DNA from: Nanobdellota archaeon
GTDB lineage: Archaea > Nanobdellota > Nanobdellia > Parvarchaeales > Parvarchaeaceae
Length of the DNA stretch: 43,985 bases
Reading direction: 5' to 3'
NCBI GenBank assembly: GCA_021851145.1
Contig: JAJZJK010000003.1
Span: 1 to 43,985, forward strand
Position numbers and translations under genes: made by a program. The notes under the pieces are model-generated. The model was not told the origin of the DNA, made no database searches, and saw nothing but the letters and a program-made list of their open reading frames with translations. Below are positions 1 through 9,727 of the stretch, one piece after another (position 1 is the first letter of the stretch; every line of letters starts with the position of its first letter).

Positions 1-32
1 AGCAGTGACCTCCAGCAGGATCAACTGGAATT
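1..32 (-). rRNA. rrs: 16S rRNA, 5' end only (truncated by window edge)
   Basis: Reverse complement reads AATTCCAGTTGATCCTGCTGGAGGTCACTGCT, the conserved archaeal 16S 5' terminus (canonical TTCCGGTTGATCCYGCCGGAGGTCACTGCT). Confidence 0.9.
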
Positions 33-185
33 GGTGCATTAACATCATCATGCATAAATATGAAATTCACGCACTCACTATTCTTCATCTGCTTTTTAAA
101 GCATCGAATATTATCTGCATATGAAAATATGCAATCACAGCACTGCAATGCAGCACTCCTGTGTATCCGGGATATACAGATAATT

Positions 186-218
186 ACTTTATTTATACAT
201 TCTAATTTAAATACTTTT
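186..218 (-). promoter_or_regulatory. Candidate BRE/TATA region for the 16S rRNA transcript
   Basis: Reverse complement contains AAAAAGTATTTAAATTAGAATGTATAAATAAAG: two TATA-like stretches in an otherwise non-coding leader upstream of 16S. Confidence 0.35.
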
Positions 219-297
219 TGCGCCTTAAAACCGCTAGAACAGCGTGATATCAAATTTTTTGATAAAAATTATTTACAATTATGTTTATAAATAAAAT

Positions 298-1272
298 CTA
301 TTTTTTCTTGCTTTCAAAGAAGTATGAAAACAAGCTAAGCATAGAAGTAGCAGTTACAGATAAAAGAAGCAAACTAAATGCAAATGAAATGCCATAAGAT
401 GAATATGTGCCTGCAGCACCAAATCCAAATAGATAATTAAAACCGTAAGATAATGAACCTGAAATCTGCGTTAAGGGTAACCCTAAAATTGCATCCAAAA
501 ACATTGCAAATACAAACAATGCAGACAAGCTCCCTAAAATAAGCAGAGCATTTCTGTGCATTTTCTTGTTACCGTAAATAAGATATGTTAATATTATAGT
601 TAGAATAAAGAAAACTATGAGAATATCATAATGCAACATACCCGAGATTCTTAATAAACTGTCATAAGCTAAAAGATAAATTGCTGCTACTAAACTTAAA
701 ATAACCGATCCAAGTAGGGTATAGTTTGCCGCCTTTGCAAACTTTTTCTTCATCGAAAGCTCTAATCCAAATAGTATAACTATTACGGCTAGGAATATGC
801 TACCAACATAATCAAAGTAATTTATAGGCTTTGGAGTACTAACAACTGGAGGAGTTACACTTGGAGGTGTACTACTTGTTGAATTTACAACATTAACAGT
901 TAATTGCACTGGAGAAACGGAAGGATCGTCACCTGTTGCAGAAATGTTGAATTTATAAGTTCCAACAGGAGTTCCTTTAGCTACGCTTATAGTAAGTGTT
1001 CCGCTGTATGTTGGATCTTGATTTAAGGTACTAGGAGTAAAGGTTATATAACTGTTAGAAGGACTCTCTGCTAGCGAAGTCCCCCAATAGCTTCCATTAA
1101 ACAATGAAATTGTAAAGCCTATATTTATAGAACTGCTCTGCGAGATATTTACTGAATATTGTGTCAATGTAACTTTTGAATAACCATAGCCTACAGCATG
1201 AACGGCATTCAATGCGAACACTAAAAGAAAAATAAAAGCAATTGAAGTGAGTATTATTTGCTTAGCTTGCAT
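298..1272 (-). CDS. Secreted/membrane protein: signal peptide, Ig-like ectodomain, several C-terminal TM helices
   Basis: 324-aa ORF; hydrophobic N-terminus, beta-rich S/T-rich region, TM-rich C-terminus. Confidence 0.75.
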   Translation of the reverse strand: MQAKQIILTSIAFIFLLVFALNAVHAVGYGYSKVTLTQYSVNISQSSSINIGFTISLFNGSYWGTSLAESPSNSYITFTPSTLNQDPTYSGTLTISVAKGTPVGTYKFNISATGDDPSVSPVQLTVNVVNSTSSTPPSVTPPVVSTPKPINYFDYVGSIFLAVIVILFGLELSMKKKFAKAANYTLLGSVILSLVAAIYLLAYDSLLRISGMLHYDILIVFFILTIILTYLIYGNKKMHRNALLILGSLSALFVFAMFLDAILGLPLTQISGSLSYGFNYLFGFGAAGTYSSYGISFAFSLLLLSVTATSMLSLFSYFFESKKK

Positions 1273-1293
1273 AATAACCCTTAGGATAGCATC

Positions 1294-1716
1294 TTATTTA
1301 AGCATTTCTATAGACTTTGATATCTTTTCTTTAAAACCCTCTTCTTCTACTTCATCTTTGTACTTTGTTCTTGGCCACATAAAACCACGCAAAGGTTTAC
1401 CTTTTTCTCTAGGGATTATATGAACATGAAAATGTGGCACGCTTTGACTTACAACATTGTTATTTATAAGCAGGATTCCATCACAATTTGTTCCTTTCTT
1501 TACGCCCTCTGCTATTAATTTAGATTCAACTGCCAGTTCCTCTAAATAATCCTCCGGAAAATCAAATAATGTTTCGATATGCTCTTTTGGTATCAAAAGT
1601 GTATGCCCTTTGAATATAGGGCTTTTGTCTAAAAAAGCAATAAAACGATCGTTTTCAAAAACTATGCTTGCTTTAATTTCATTTTTGATTATTTTACAGA
1701 ATACGCATTCTTCCAC
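1294..1716 (-). CDS. HIT family protein
   Basis: N-terminal CVFCKIIKNEI and HIT motif HFHVHIIPR. Confidence 0.95.
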   Translation of the reverse strand: MEECVFCKIIKNEIKASIVFENDRFIAFLDKSPIFKGHTLLIPKEHIETLFDFPEDYLEELAVESKLIAEGVKKGTNCDGILLINNNVVSQSVPHFHVHIIPREKGKPLRGFMWPRTKYKDEVEEEGFKEKISKSIEMLK

Positions 1717-1752
1717 TCATTATTTAGAAACTAAAAATATAAAAGAGTTTCA

Positions 1753-2391
1753 TTAATTATACTGTGCAATATCTAATATTGCAGTATTCATGCTTTCTTT
1801 TATTTCTTTCAAAGCCTTTGAATCCCTTGATTCCACGTACGGTAATAAATCTAAATCTAAAGGAGTGTTCTCCAGCCTTCTTTTATAGTTTTCATGCAGG
1901 TGCTTCCCAACTTCCTTATCATAATCCTGCCAGCTTACTCCCAAAAGCTTTATAAAATCCTTTTCAATTGAAGTTGCTAATTTATGTGAATATGCATATG
2001 AATAACCAAAATCAACAAGCCATTTTTCTGTAACTTCATGGTGCTTAGCTATGCTTTCCACAGTATCTATAATCTTATTGCCAACTGCCACTAATCTTGG
2101 AAAATTCTTATCCAAGAAGATTCTTTTCCCATCTACAGAGTACCCTCCTGTGTATTTTATGGAATAATCTGTATTTATTATCAGATCTTCTACACTTCTA
2201 TTTTCTATAACTTTTCCAATGTTTTTTTTCTTGAAGTACGCAATATCGTTATCTACCTGCACTATAAAATTTATCTTTAGTTTTTTATTCAACGAAATTT
2301 TTACCATTGAAGGAGAGATATAATTTATAGCTAGTGCTATAATCTGCCCATTTTCACTCTTTTTTTGAGATAAAATCCTATACTTCATCAT
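1753..2391 (-). CDS. Hypothetical protein with possible metallopeptidase-like motif
   Basis: 212-aa ORF; contains IFLDKNFPRL...AKHHEVTEKWL...YAYSHKLATSIEKDF. Confidence 0.65.
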   Translation of the reverse strand: MMKYRILSQKKSENGQIIALAINYISPSMVKISLNKKLKINFIVQVDNDIAYFKKKNIGKVIENRSVEDLIINTDYSIKYTGGYSVDGKRIFLDKNFPRLVAVGNKIIDTVESIAKHHEVTEKWLVDFGYSYAYSHKLATSIEKDFIKLLGVSWQDYDKEVGKHLHENYKRRLENTPLDLDLLPYVESRDSKALKEIKESMNTAILDIAQYN

Positions 2392-2587
2392 AATTTTAAT
2401 AATCCTCTGCGATATTTATACTTTTTTGCGATTAATTTGTAAATTTTACACATCATTTTAATTATTTATAAGTAATCAATATGATATATAAAGTTTGCTA
2501 TTTCCTTAATAAGCTAAAAAAATTCTCTTTAAAGATTTGGGTATAACAACACAAGTTACTTAAATTCTTAGAGATTTAATTAAAGGT

Positions 2588-3805
2588 ATGAATGATCAAA
2601 AATCAGAAATGCTAATGCTTTTTGGATGGGTTTTCGCAATAATGATCATAGCAGTTGTAATGCTGTTTCCTTACAGTAACTACCAATTTACAAGCCTTGG
2701 GATTAGTGACGGTGTAAATTTATATGCATGTAAATATGCAGAACCAGCACCAATGGGATTAGTTGACTACGGGGTCAGCAGTTATGGCAATGTTTACAAC
2801 ATATCTACACATTCTATTCAAAGTAGTATAACTTTAGATAATTTTGTAACAAACTTCAGTAATGATTACAACGCATCGATACAGCTTAATCTGAATGTTA
2901 TGTTAAGATACGAAAATAAGACACAGGCTTATTTTGCTCAGAATGTGATTCTCATGAATACTAAAACAAAGCAAATAAATTTTATAGATAATGTTTGGAA
3001 TGATTCCGGAATAAATGCTAGTTTGAGTACCAACTCAATAATGGGGAATGGGACGGTTTCTCCTTCAAACAAAAATATTACTTACTATTTTTATCAGGCA
3101 GAGAATCAAACCGGGGATAACCTAACACTAAAAAATAATCAAACGGTTTTCCTTAGAACAAATTCTAGTATATCAAGAAATGGAAAACCAGAAATAACAT
3201 TTTATTATAATGACGGCTATGGATGGGAGGAGTATGACAAAGTTGAATTACTTGTAAATGAGAGCATAAAAAACTACTCAATTGTGATAAGCGGTTTCAA
3301 TTATACCCCTAGTTATAATTTCTACGATGCAGGCATAATATTAGGGGGACCAGGTGATGGGTATAACACTACTCTTATAAACGGATCTGCATATCTAACA
3401 CTAAGTTATTGGAATGGCGATAATTTTCAGAATGTGCAGGATGCATATAACTTTGGATGTGATACAGAAGAAGGGATTAACAACGCAATTGTAAATCCGG
3501 ATTTCTATAGCAATGGATTATTATACGCAAATATAAGTAGTGGAAAGAATGCTTACCTCGGAAATTTATGGTCGATAAACTCTTCTGATATAGGTGTGCT
3601 TTACATAAACAGTTCAATAAAAAACATAGTTATTTCATTCAATAAAAATGGTCATACCTTTAACAATAGCTTAGAAAATGGCACGGGAGAATTTACCCTC
3701 GAGTCTGGTACATATCTTATAAAAGTATATAAAAATAAAAGTATAATCTATGATAAAAATTATACCTTAAAACAAGAAAAATTCAGTGTACTTAATATAA
3801 ATTGA
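2588..3805 (+). CDS. Membrane-anchored surface protein rich in N-glycosylation sequons
   Basis: 405-aa ORF; one N-terminal TM segment, long Asn/Ser/Thr-rich ectodomain with about 24 N-X-S/T sequons. Confidence 0.75.
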   Translation: MNDQKSEMLMLFGWVFAIMIIAVVMLFPYSNYQFTSLGISDGVNLYACKYAEPAPMGLVDYGVSSYGNVYNISTHSIQSSITLDNFVTNFSNDYNASIQLNLNVMLRYENKTQAYFAQNVILMNTKTKQINFIDNVWNDSGINASLSTNSIMGNGTVSPSNKNITYYFYQAENQTGDNLTLKNNQTVFLRTNSSISRNGKPEITFYYNDGYGWEEYDKVELLVNESIKNYSIVISGFNYTPSYNFYDAGIILGGPGDGYNTTLINGSAYLTLSYWNGDNFQNVQDAYNFGCDTEEGINNAIVNPDFYSNGLLYANISSGKNAYLGNLWSINSSDIGVLYINSSIKNIVISFNKNGHTFNNSLENGTGEFTLESGTYLIKVYKNKSIIYDKNYTLKQEKFSVLNIN

Positions 3806-3835
3806 TAGCCTTAGATTTAAATAAATTTTATAACA

Positions 3836-5518
3836 TTATGGTGAACTTACTTTATCTGCCCCCTTAGCTACAGAATGCTTTGTAAAGGCAGAAAGTATGG
3901 CAGCAATTATTAGTATAATTATACCTATATACAATGCTGTTTTTAAACCCTGCATAAATGGCGAAGCAATCAATTTAGGAATAAAGCTACTGGAATTCAT
4001 TATTTTTAATGATGAACTTGAAATAAGAGAGGTCAGTGAAGCTGGAGCTTGGGATAGAAATGTTGATACGGGATTTATACCTAGAAAAGCGGAGAATAAG
4101 AAAGACGAAGCAGGAATTGCTGCAAACTGTGATGACAAAGCAGAAGGCACATTCAAAGTAGTTAACTGTGTTGTAATTATAGACGGCAGAGCATATGAAA
4201 AAACTGTTATCGCGATAGTAAAGAATATAGCCATGCTTATCATCTGGCCGATATTTGCGAAAGTGGTTCTTATCCCATTGCCAACACCCCTGTCCTTCCA
4301 AGGTAGAGCATCCATTGCCCTTTTTGTGTTAGGTGCAGCAAACATGCCATTACCTGCACCTATTACAAATAAAACAATCGCAAATGGAATGTATGAGAAA
4401 TTTGCTGAAAAAGTAGTAAGTAAAAATAAACCTACAGCGGTTATTAAAAGTCCAACTGTACTAAATACTCTCGCACCAAACCTATCAGTTAAGATACCAC
4501 TTATCGGCCCTAAAGCTATAAAACCAACCATCAAGGGTATCATATATATACCGGCCCAGAAAGGCGTTTGAGCAATTGTAAAATTATGTAATGGCAAATA
4601 AACTCCTTGTAACCATATTATCACTAAGAACATTACTGCTCCTCTAGCAAGAGCACTTAAAAACAAAGCAAGAGAACTAAAAAGAAATTGTATATTCCGG
4701 AATAATGACAACTTAAACAACGGGTTCTTAATCTTCCTTTCTATTGGTATAAATATGACTATTAAGAAGATACCTGCAATTAAACTTGCTATTACCCAAG
4801 GATTGGCCCAACCTAATGGGTTTGTTTTATAAGGAGTGAGAGCGTATGTAAAACCTAAAGCAACGAGTATTAAACCTGAAGATAAAGCAAGGTTGCCCTT
4901 CCAATCCAAACCTTTCTTTTTGCCACCGGTTTTTTCCTCTTTAAGCTTGTAATAGGACCAAAAAGCACCAAGAACTGCAAAGGGTATATTAACTATAAAT
5001 ATTAAATGGAAATCAAATGGAGCAAGTAAACCTCCTGCTACCAACCCAATAAATGATCCTGCAAGAAAAGCTACTTGGTTGGTTCCTAATGCTTTTCCTC
5101 TTTCATTGTCCGGAAATGCATCTGTAAGAAGGGCAGTGCTATTAACCATTATAAACCCGCCACCGACTCCTTGGATAAGCCTGAATATTATTATAAATAG
5201 AACACCATTTGTGCCAGAGTTATAAGGGGTAAAAGAAAGCGCTATAGAAGCTACTGCAAATATAGCGAAGCCTATTGTGTAGAATCTTTTTCTCCCATAA
5301 TCATCAGATAACCTTCCGAAGGTTACAAGAAGAGAAGCGGTTACTACCATGTAGCCTAAAAGGACCCAGAGTAAAAGAGTAAAATTACCAGGTGCTAATG
5401 GGTTAACATTTAAACCTCTGAATATAGACGGAAGCGATATAAGAATTATGGTGGCATTTATCGAAGCCATCAGTCCTCCCATTGTTGTATTTGCTAGAAC
5501 TGTCCATTTATATTGCAT
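3836..5518 (-). CDS. MFS transporter, DHA2-like (multidrug efflux type)
   Basis: 560 aa; motif A GRLSDDYGRKR, RLIQGVGGGF, about 14 TM segments. Confidence 0.92.
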   Translation of the reverse strand: MQYKWTVLANTTMGGLMASINATIILISLPSIFRGLNVNPLAPGNFTLLLWVLLGYMVVTASLLVTFGRLSDDYGRKRFYTIGFAIFAVASIALSFTPYNSGTNGVLFIIIFRLIQGVGGGFIMVNSTALLTDAFPDNERGKALGTNQVAFLAGSFIGLVAGGLLAPFDFHLIFIVNIPFAVLGAFWSYYKLKEEKTGGKKKGLDWKGNLALSSGLILVALGFTYALTPYKTNPLGWANPWVIASLIAGIFLIVIFIPIERKIKNPLFKLSLFRNIQFLFSSLALFLSALARGAVMFLVIIWLQGVYLPLHNFTIAQTPFWAGIYMIPLMVGFIALGPISGILTDRFGARVFSTVGLLITAVGLFLLTTFSANFSYIPFAIVLFVIGAGNGMFAAPNTKRAMDALPWKDRGVGNGIRTTFANIGQMISMAIFFTIAITVFSYALPSIITTQLTTLNVPSALSSQFAAIPASSFLFSAFLGINPVSTFLSQAPASLTSLISSSSLKIMNSSSFIPKLIASPFMQGLKTALYIGIIILIIAAILSAFTKHSVAKGADKVSSP

Positions 5519-5542
5519 CCGATATTTTGATTTTATTGATAT

Positions 5543-6712
5543 TTAAATATTTGCAAGCCTGTAAAGTTTTTCTATCTTATAGACAGACCTTTTCTTGTTT
5601 TTATCTTCAATTTTTGATTTAATTACCATATTTTTCATAGTCTCAATTACTTCTTCTGCTACTTTTTTATTGACAGAATAAGGTATGCTGTCTTTCCCTC
5701 CTATCGTAAAAGCATACTTAAATGGATCATATGGGTAATTAACAGGATCTATAAAAGATGGCGGTTCATTATATATTAAATCTGCGATTAAAGACATTGC
5801 TCTTGTAGTAGAAGCAGTTAAACCTCCTAAAAGCGCGCTTGAAAGGCTAGGAAAAGTCTCATTTTGTATCTTATTCAGGTTTCTTTTAAGCTTTTCTATA
5901 CTTATTGGACGGTAATAATCTATCTTTTTTATCCTATCAAAACCAGATATTGCCGCGGTCCTTTCAATTAGTTCAAGTGTGGAATTGCCATTTAAAGTAT
6001 TCAAGGCCTTAGTGTAATCCTGGAGTATCTTATCTTTATCAGTATTAACCTCTTCAAGAATTGTCTTCCGTGTTTCATCTATATTTTTGTCTAAAAGATT
6101 TATTGCTTTGCCAGTCGTACCGATTATGGCAGAATTTGAATCACATTCGAAATTTTCTGTATCAAGCAGATGGTAACGTCTTGCATATTTTGTAAATGGA
6201 TTCATACCCTGCTGAACAACGAGCCACCTGCCGCTTTTAGATATAAGGATATAATGGATATACAGATTATAACCATCTTGCAAAAGAACTGAATCAGTTT
6301 TTGCCGATAATAAGCTATACTTGTAGATTTTACTGGGAGTTATATCAAAAGTACTAATATGTTGCAGTTCATCTTTTACAGACAAAGAAGCCTTTCCTTT
6401 ACCTCCAAAAATGGCTATCCCATCTTTTGGTTTTATAATCTGTTTTAAGATGGAAAGTAGAACTGTGGTCGAACCACTCGAATCCCAATCCATTCCAATT
6501 GCATTGTTTAAGGCTTGAAACCACATGGGATTTGAAAGTCTATCTAATAGTTTATCTTCACCGTATTCATAAAGCATTGTATGTATTATTGCATCGCACA
6601 TTTCCTTCATTGTTTTTAGCAAATAATCTGGAACATGCCCATAATGCAACGGTAAATCTGCAATTCCTGCCATAGGGATATTAAGTTGATGATTATTTAT
6701 ACAATTACTCAA
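5543..6712 (-). CDS. DUF763 family protein
   Basis: MAGIADLPLHYGHVPDYLLKTM...NPMWFQALNNAIGMDWDSSGSTT resembles the conserved DUF763 N-terminus. Confidence 0.85.
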   Translation of the reverse strand: MSNCINNHQLNIPMAGIADLPLHYGHVPDYLLKTMKEMCDAIIHTMLYEYGEDKLLDRLSNPMWFQALNNAIGMDWDSSGSTTVLLSILKQIIKPKDGIAIFGGKGKASLSVKDELQHISTFDITPSKIYKYSLLSAKTDSVLLQDGYNLYIHYILISKSGRWLVVQQGMNPFTKYARRYHLLDTENFECDSNSAIIGTTGKAINLLDKNIDETRKTILEEVNTDKDKILQDYTKALNTLNGNSTLELIERTAAISGFDRIKKIDYYRPISIEKLKRNLNKIQNETFPSLSSALLGGLTASTTRAMSLIADLIYNEPPSFIDPVNYPYDPFKYAFTIGGKDSIPYSVNKKVAEEVIETMKNMVIKSKIEDKNKKRSVYKIEKLYRLANI

Positions 6713-6766
6713 TTAATTCATAACTGTAAATAAAATGCTTTTATCAGCATGTTGGTATAAAATAAT

Positions 6767-7270
6767 ATGAAAGCTATCAGCGGCAATAAAATCTTCAATA
6801 GCCTTTTAAAAAAGAACAAATTATTTTTAGTGATTCCTTTTGTAATTTTATTTGCATATGCTTACTTATTCCTGCATGACCAGGTGGGAATAGCTACTTT
6901 TTCAGTCTTTTATCCGTTGTTTGATATTATCTTTGCAGTTTTACTAAGTGTAATGATAACTTTTATTATAACAATAAATTACTATATTATAAAAGCCAAA
7001 AAAGATGCAAACAAGAAGAATACGGCATGGGCGATTTTCTTTAGTCTTTTGTCTACTCCTTTTTGCTGCAATGTGTTGATTCCTCTGTTTATAGCATTTA
7101 TATTTGGTTCTGCAGCACTTTCGCCAGTATACGACACCGCACAGACGGTATTAGTAGATTATGATCCTCTGATAATTATATTTTCTATAGTTGTAATTTA
7201 CATTTTCTACAGAAGATCTTTAAATGCATTTATGAACTGCAAAATAAAACTCACTGTTAACAAAAAATAA
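6767..7270 (+). CDS. Membrane protein, unknown function
   Basis: 167-aa ORF with about four TM segments and a Cys pair (PFCCNVLIPLF). Confidence 0.65.
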   Translation: MKAISGNKIFNSLLKKNKLFLVIPFVILFAYAYLFLHDQVGIATFSVFYPLFDIIFAVLLSVMITFIITINYYIIKAKKDANKKNTAWAIFFSLLSTPFCCNVLIPLFIAFIFGSAALSPVYDTAQTVLVDYDPLIIIFSIVVIYIFYRRSLNAFMNCKIKLTVNKK

Positions 7271-7285
7271 TATTTAGTTATCAAA

Positions 7286-8278
7286 CTACTTTAACTTGTG
7301 ATGTTTTAGACGGGTTTTTACGGTTGTTTTTAGTTCCTTTTTCTGTGGAAGAAAAACCTCTGCAAGCATGCACCTTATGCTTCCACCGCCACATTCCTCT
7401 ATAGTGCTAACATCTATGTTTATTATGTCACAGTACCTTTCTATTGCAAATTTCTGCTCATCTGATAAAGAATAAAATGCTTTCTTTGAGATTATCAGCT
7501 TCTTATTTCCATGCATGTCTAGTACTTCCAATGCATTACCAGCAAAATTCATCATCTGATTATCACTTAAAGCAATTATCTCCTTACCGGATCCTTTGAT
7601 TGAGGTTATAACTGCTTCTTTTTCATTTTCATCTTTTATAGAATCAAGACAGATCATGGCAAATTTTTCACCCAATGCCATCATAACGTTTGTGTGATAA
7701 ATGGGAAAACCGGTGCTGTCATAAGCGTGGAATTTAATCGGAGTATAACCTAACTCTTTGCAAAACTTATTTACTACATCTTGATTAGTGCGTTCAGATA
7801 GACATGAATATGCTATTTTGTTTAGCCTATCTAGAACAAGGCTACCAGTCCCTTCAAGAAATTTATTTTTATCTTCGTAAAAAGTAAAGTCGACTACTCT
7901 AGAACAATAAAATCCATAGATTGTAGAAAGATCTTGTATTATATCTGGCCTTCTTTCTTTTCTCCTATTCATTGCAAGCATAGGGTATACTACAGCAGTA
8001 CCATCTGAATGAAAAGACACCCAATTATTAGGAAACACTGAATCAGGAGTATCAACACCAATTAAATCATCAAAAATGAATACATTTATATCGTTCAATC
8101 TAAGTGTTTCTACAGCATTATTAAATTCATTTAGGGCATTCAAATTAACTGAAGAATTAACCTTTTTCTGGAATTTGTTCGTATTTGCGGTTTGTTCATT
8201 GAAGCCAAAGTTGTGTGGCCTCACCATCATTATATTGCTAGTCAATGCTTTTTCTTCCATGCTGATCCAAGCAGACAA
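7286..8278 (-). CDS. CtlX-like amidinotransferase/arginine-deiminase superfamily protein
   Basis: MVRPHNFGFNEQTANTN and C-terminal EECGGGSIRCMLAEVFLP, typical of the GME/CtlX family. Confidence 0.88.
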   Translation of the reverse strand: MSAWISMEEKALTSNIMMVRPHNFGFNEQTANTNKFQKKVNSSVNLNALNEFNNAVETLRLNDINVFIFDDLIGVDTPDSVFPNNWVSFHSDGTAVVYPMLAMNRRKERRPDIIQDLSTIYGFYCSRVVDFTFYEDKNKFLEGTGSLVLDRLNKIAYSCLSERTNQDVVNKFCKELGYTPIKFHAYDSTGFPIYHTNVMMALGEKFAMICLDSIKDENEKEAVITSIKGSGKEIIALSDNQMMNFAGNALEVLDMHGNKKLIISKKAFYSLSDEQKFAIERYCDIINIDVSTIEECGGGSIRCMLAEVFLPQKKELKTTVKTRLKHHKLK

Positions 8279-8393
8279 TCTAGCAACTGCTAAAAACTTA
8301 TTAAAGAATAGAACTTATATTTAAATCTTTATTCGCCCTTGCAGCTTATTTTATAAGACTGTCTTATTTTTGTAGATAAAGATTTTAAAGCCT

Positions 8394-8505
8394 TGGGGTT
8401 GCCAGGATTTGAACCTGGGTCAAGCGGTTTCTTCTTAATCATCCTTAACGTCATGTTTCCAGACAAGCTGGAGCCGCCTATTCTGCCTGGTTAGACTACA
8501 ACCCC
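8394..8505 (-). tRNA. tRNA-Trp (CCA) with a ~39-nt intron at 37/38
   Basis: Acceptor GGGGTTG/CAACCCC, T-arm CCAGG-TTCAAAT-CCTGG, anticodon stem GGCGG/CCGCT, loop CTCCAG^...^A; 112 nt total, 73 nt exonic. Confidence 0.88.
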
Positions 8506-9036
8506 TTAGGTGAATATTTTATACTTATCCTTATTCTCAAGTTCTTCTTCTATCCTATTTTCTATGCTTTTAGCTATGCCCGAAGTAAAGCCGACTCTCT
8601 CATCAAAATCGCTATATGATTTAAATTCGCCTTTGCTACGTTCTTCCATTATTTTTTGAACCATTTTTTTACCTGCGCCAGGTATAAGCGCCAATGAATG
8701 CAATCTTACATTTATTGGCCCTAATCTGTTTATTATGTTTATGTAATTTGTTTCGTTTTCCAATACAATATCATGTATTTTATCCGCAAGCATTTGTAAG
8801 CCATTTCCGTTTAATTTGTCAGGAGTAATCCTCTGTATAATATGGTGTACCTCTTCCCTTTTATTTTCTCCAATGTAAACTTTCATTCCAGGGTCCACTT
8901 TCACGTCTTTTTTGAGTGCTACCAACAAGAGGCCTAATGAATCAGTAAGCACTATAGCAGTAGCCTTTCTATCTTTTGAGTCTTGCAGCCCAAAAGGAAG
9001 GTATTCTAAAACATAAGCATATTCATCTTTTCCCAT
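8506..9036 (-). CDS. DUF655 family protein (helix-hairpin-helix containing)
   Basis: EYAYVLEYLPFG..., HSLALIPGAGKKMVQKIMEER; located in the archaeal L21e-RpoF-DUF655 cluster. Confidence 0.9.
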   Translation of the reverse strand: MGKDEYAYVLEYLPFGLQDSKDRKATAIVLTDSLGLLLVALKKDVKVDPGMKVYIGENKREEVHHIIQRITPDKLNGNGLQMLADKIHDIVLENETNYINIINRLGPINVRLHSLALIPGAGKKMVQKIMEERSKGEFKSYSDFDERVGFTSGIAKSIENRIEEELENKDKYKIFT

Positions 9037-9058
9037 AGTATAAGGAGTAATTTAAACG

Positions 9059-9388
9059 TTATAAATGCTTTTTCAGCACTGCTAGAACGGCCTTTAAATC
9101 CTCTTCTTTTACGTTTAACTTTAATGGAGATATAACTGCCCTTATCTGATCAGAAGAAGTCGGTGATACGTCGATAATCATCCTTATATAATCGTCTCTT
9201 ATGTTAAGGTTAAGTCCGGATATCTCTTCGAATACGCTGTCAAAGTTGTCTATTTTTATGTTCTTTTGAACGTGGTCTATAAGCTTTTTACCCATTTCTG
9301 AACCCTTATCTACAAAATCCAAGTATTTCTCCTTAACTTCTGTTTCGCTCAAAAACTTTTCATCTATTATTTCGTATTCCATTTTCAA
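9059..9388 (-). CDS. rpoF: DNA-directed RNA polymerase subunit F (Rpo4/Rpb4)
   Basis: 109 aa, position between L21e and DUF655, C-terminal HRDC-like half. Confidence 0.85.
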   Translation of the reverse strand: MKMEYEIIDEKFLSETEVKEKYLDFVDKGSEMGKKLIDHVQKNIKIDNFDSVFEEISGLNLNIRDDYIRMIIDVSPTSSDQIRAVISPLKLNVKEEDLKAVLAVLKKHL

Positions 9389-9678
9389 AGCCTCTTCATA
9401 TGAACTGGTAAAAGATCTATTCTTTTAAGACTTTTACCCTGTTGTTTTACTTCTACCGTATAGGCTTTACCTTTCTTTTCTATTATTTTACCAACTGAAC
9501 CGAAAAAACTCCTTTGGGGCAAATTCCTTTGAATCCTTGAATCAGGATCTACTATTATTTTATCCCCTACCTCAAAGGACTGCAATGCCTTCTTTATGTT
9601 TACTTTTCCTCTTTCTTTTATATCTAGCTTCAATCTCTTCCTTGAACGCTTGTGCAAACCATTTCCCGTTATTGACAT
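9385..9678 (-). CDS. rpl21e: Ribosomal protein L21e
   Basis: 97 aa; KALQSFEVGDKIIVDPD...RSFFGSVGKIIEKKGKAYTVEV...LLPVHMKRL. Confidence 0.93.
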   Translation of the reverse strand: MSITGNGLHKRSRKRLKLDIKERGKVNIKKALQSFEVGDKIIVDPDSRIQRNLPQRSFFGSVGKIIEKKGKAYTVEVKQQGKSLKRIDLLPVHMKRL

Positions 9679-9727
9679 AATTCTATTTTATAAAGCCCCT
9701 TAGTATTTATACTTTTTTAATCGCATA

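Noticed and set aside
60-290. 76-aa ORF on the + strand
   Set aside because: Lies in the 16S rRNA leader/promoter region on the opposite strand, no protein-like pattern.
3897-4571. 224-aa + strand ORF and the 104-aa ORF at 3987..4301
   Set aside because: Out-of-frame or antisense readings of the clear MFS transporter gene.
8405-8470. Box C/D guide RNA within the tRNA-Trp intron, as in many euryarchaea
   Set aside because: The intron is only ~39 nt and has at most a partial C-like box (GGATGAT) with no convincing D box.
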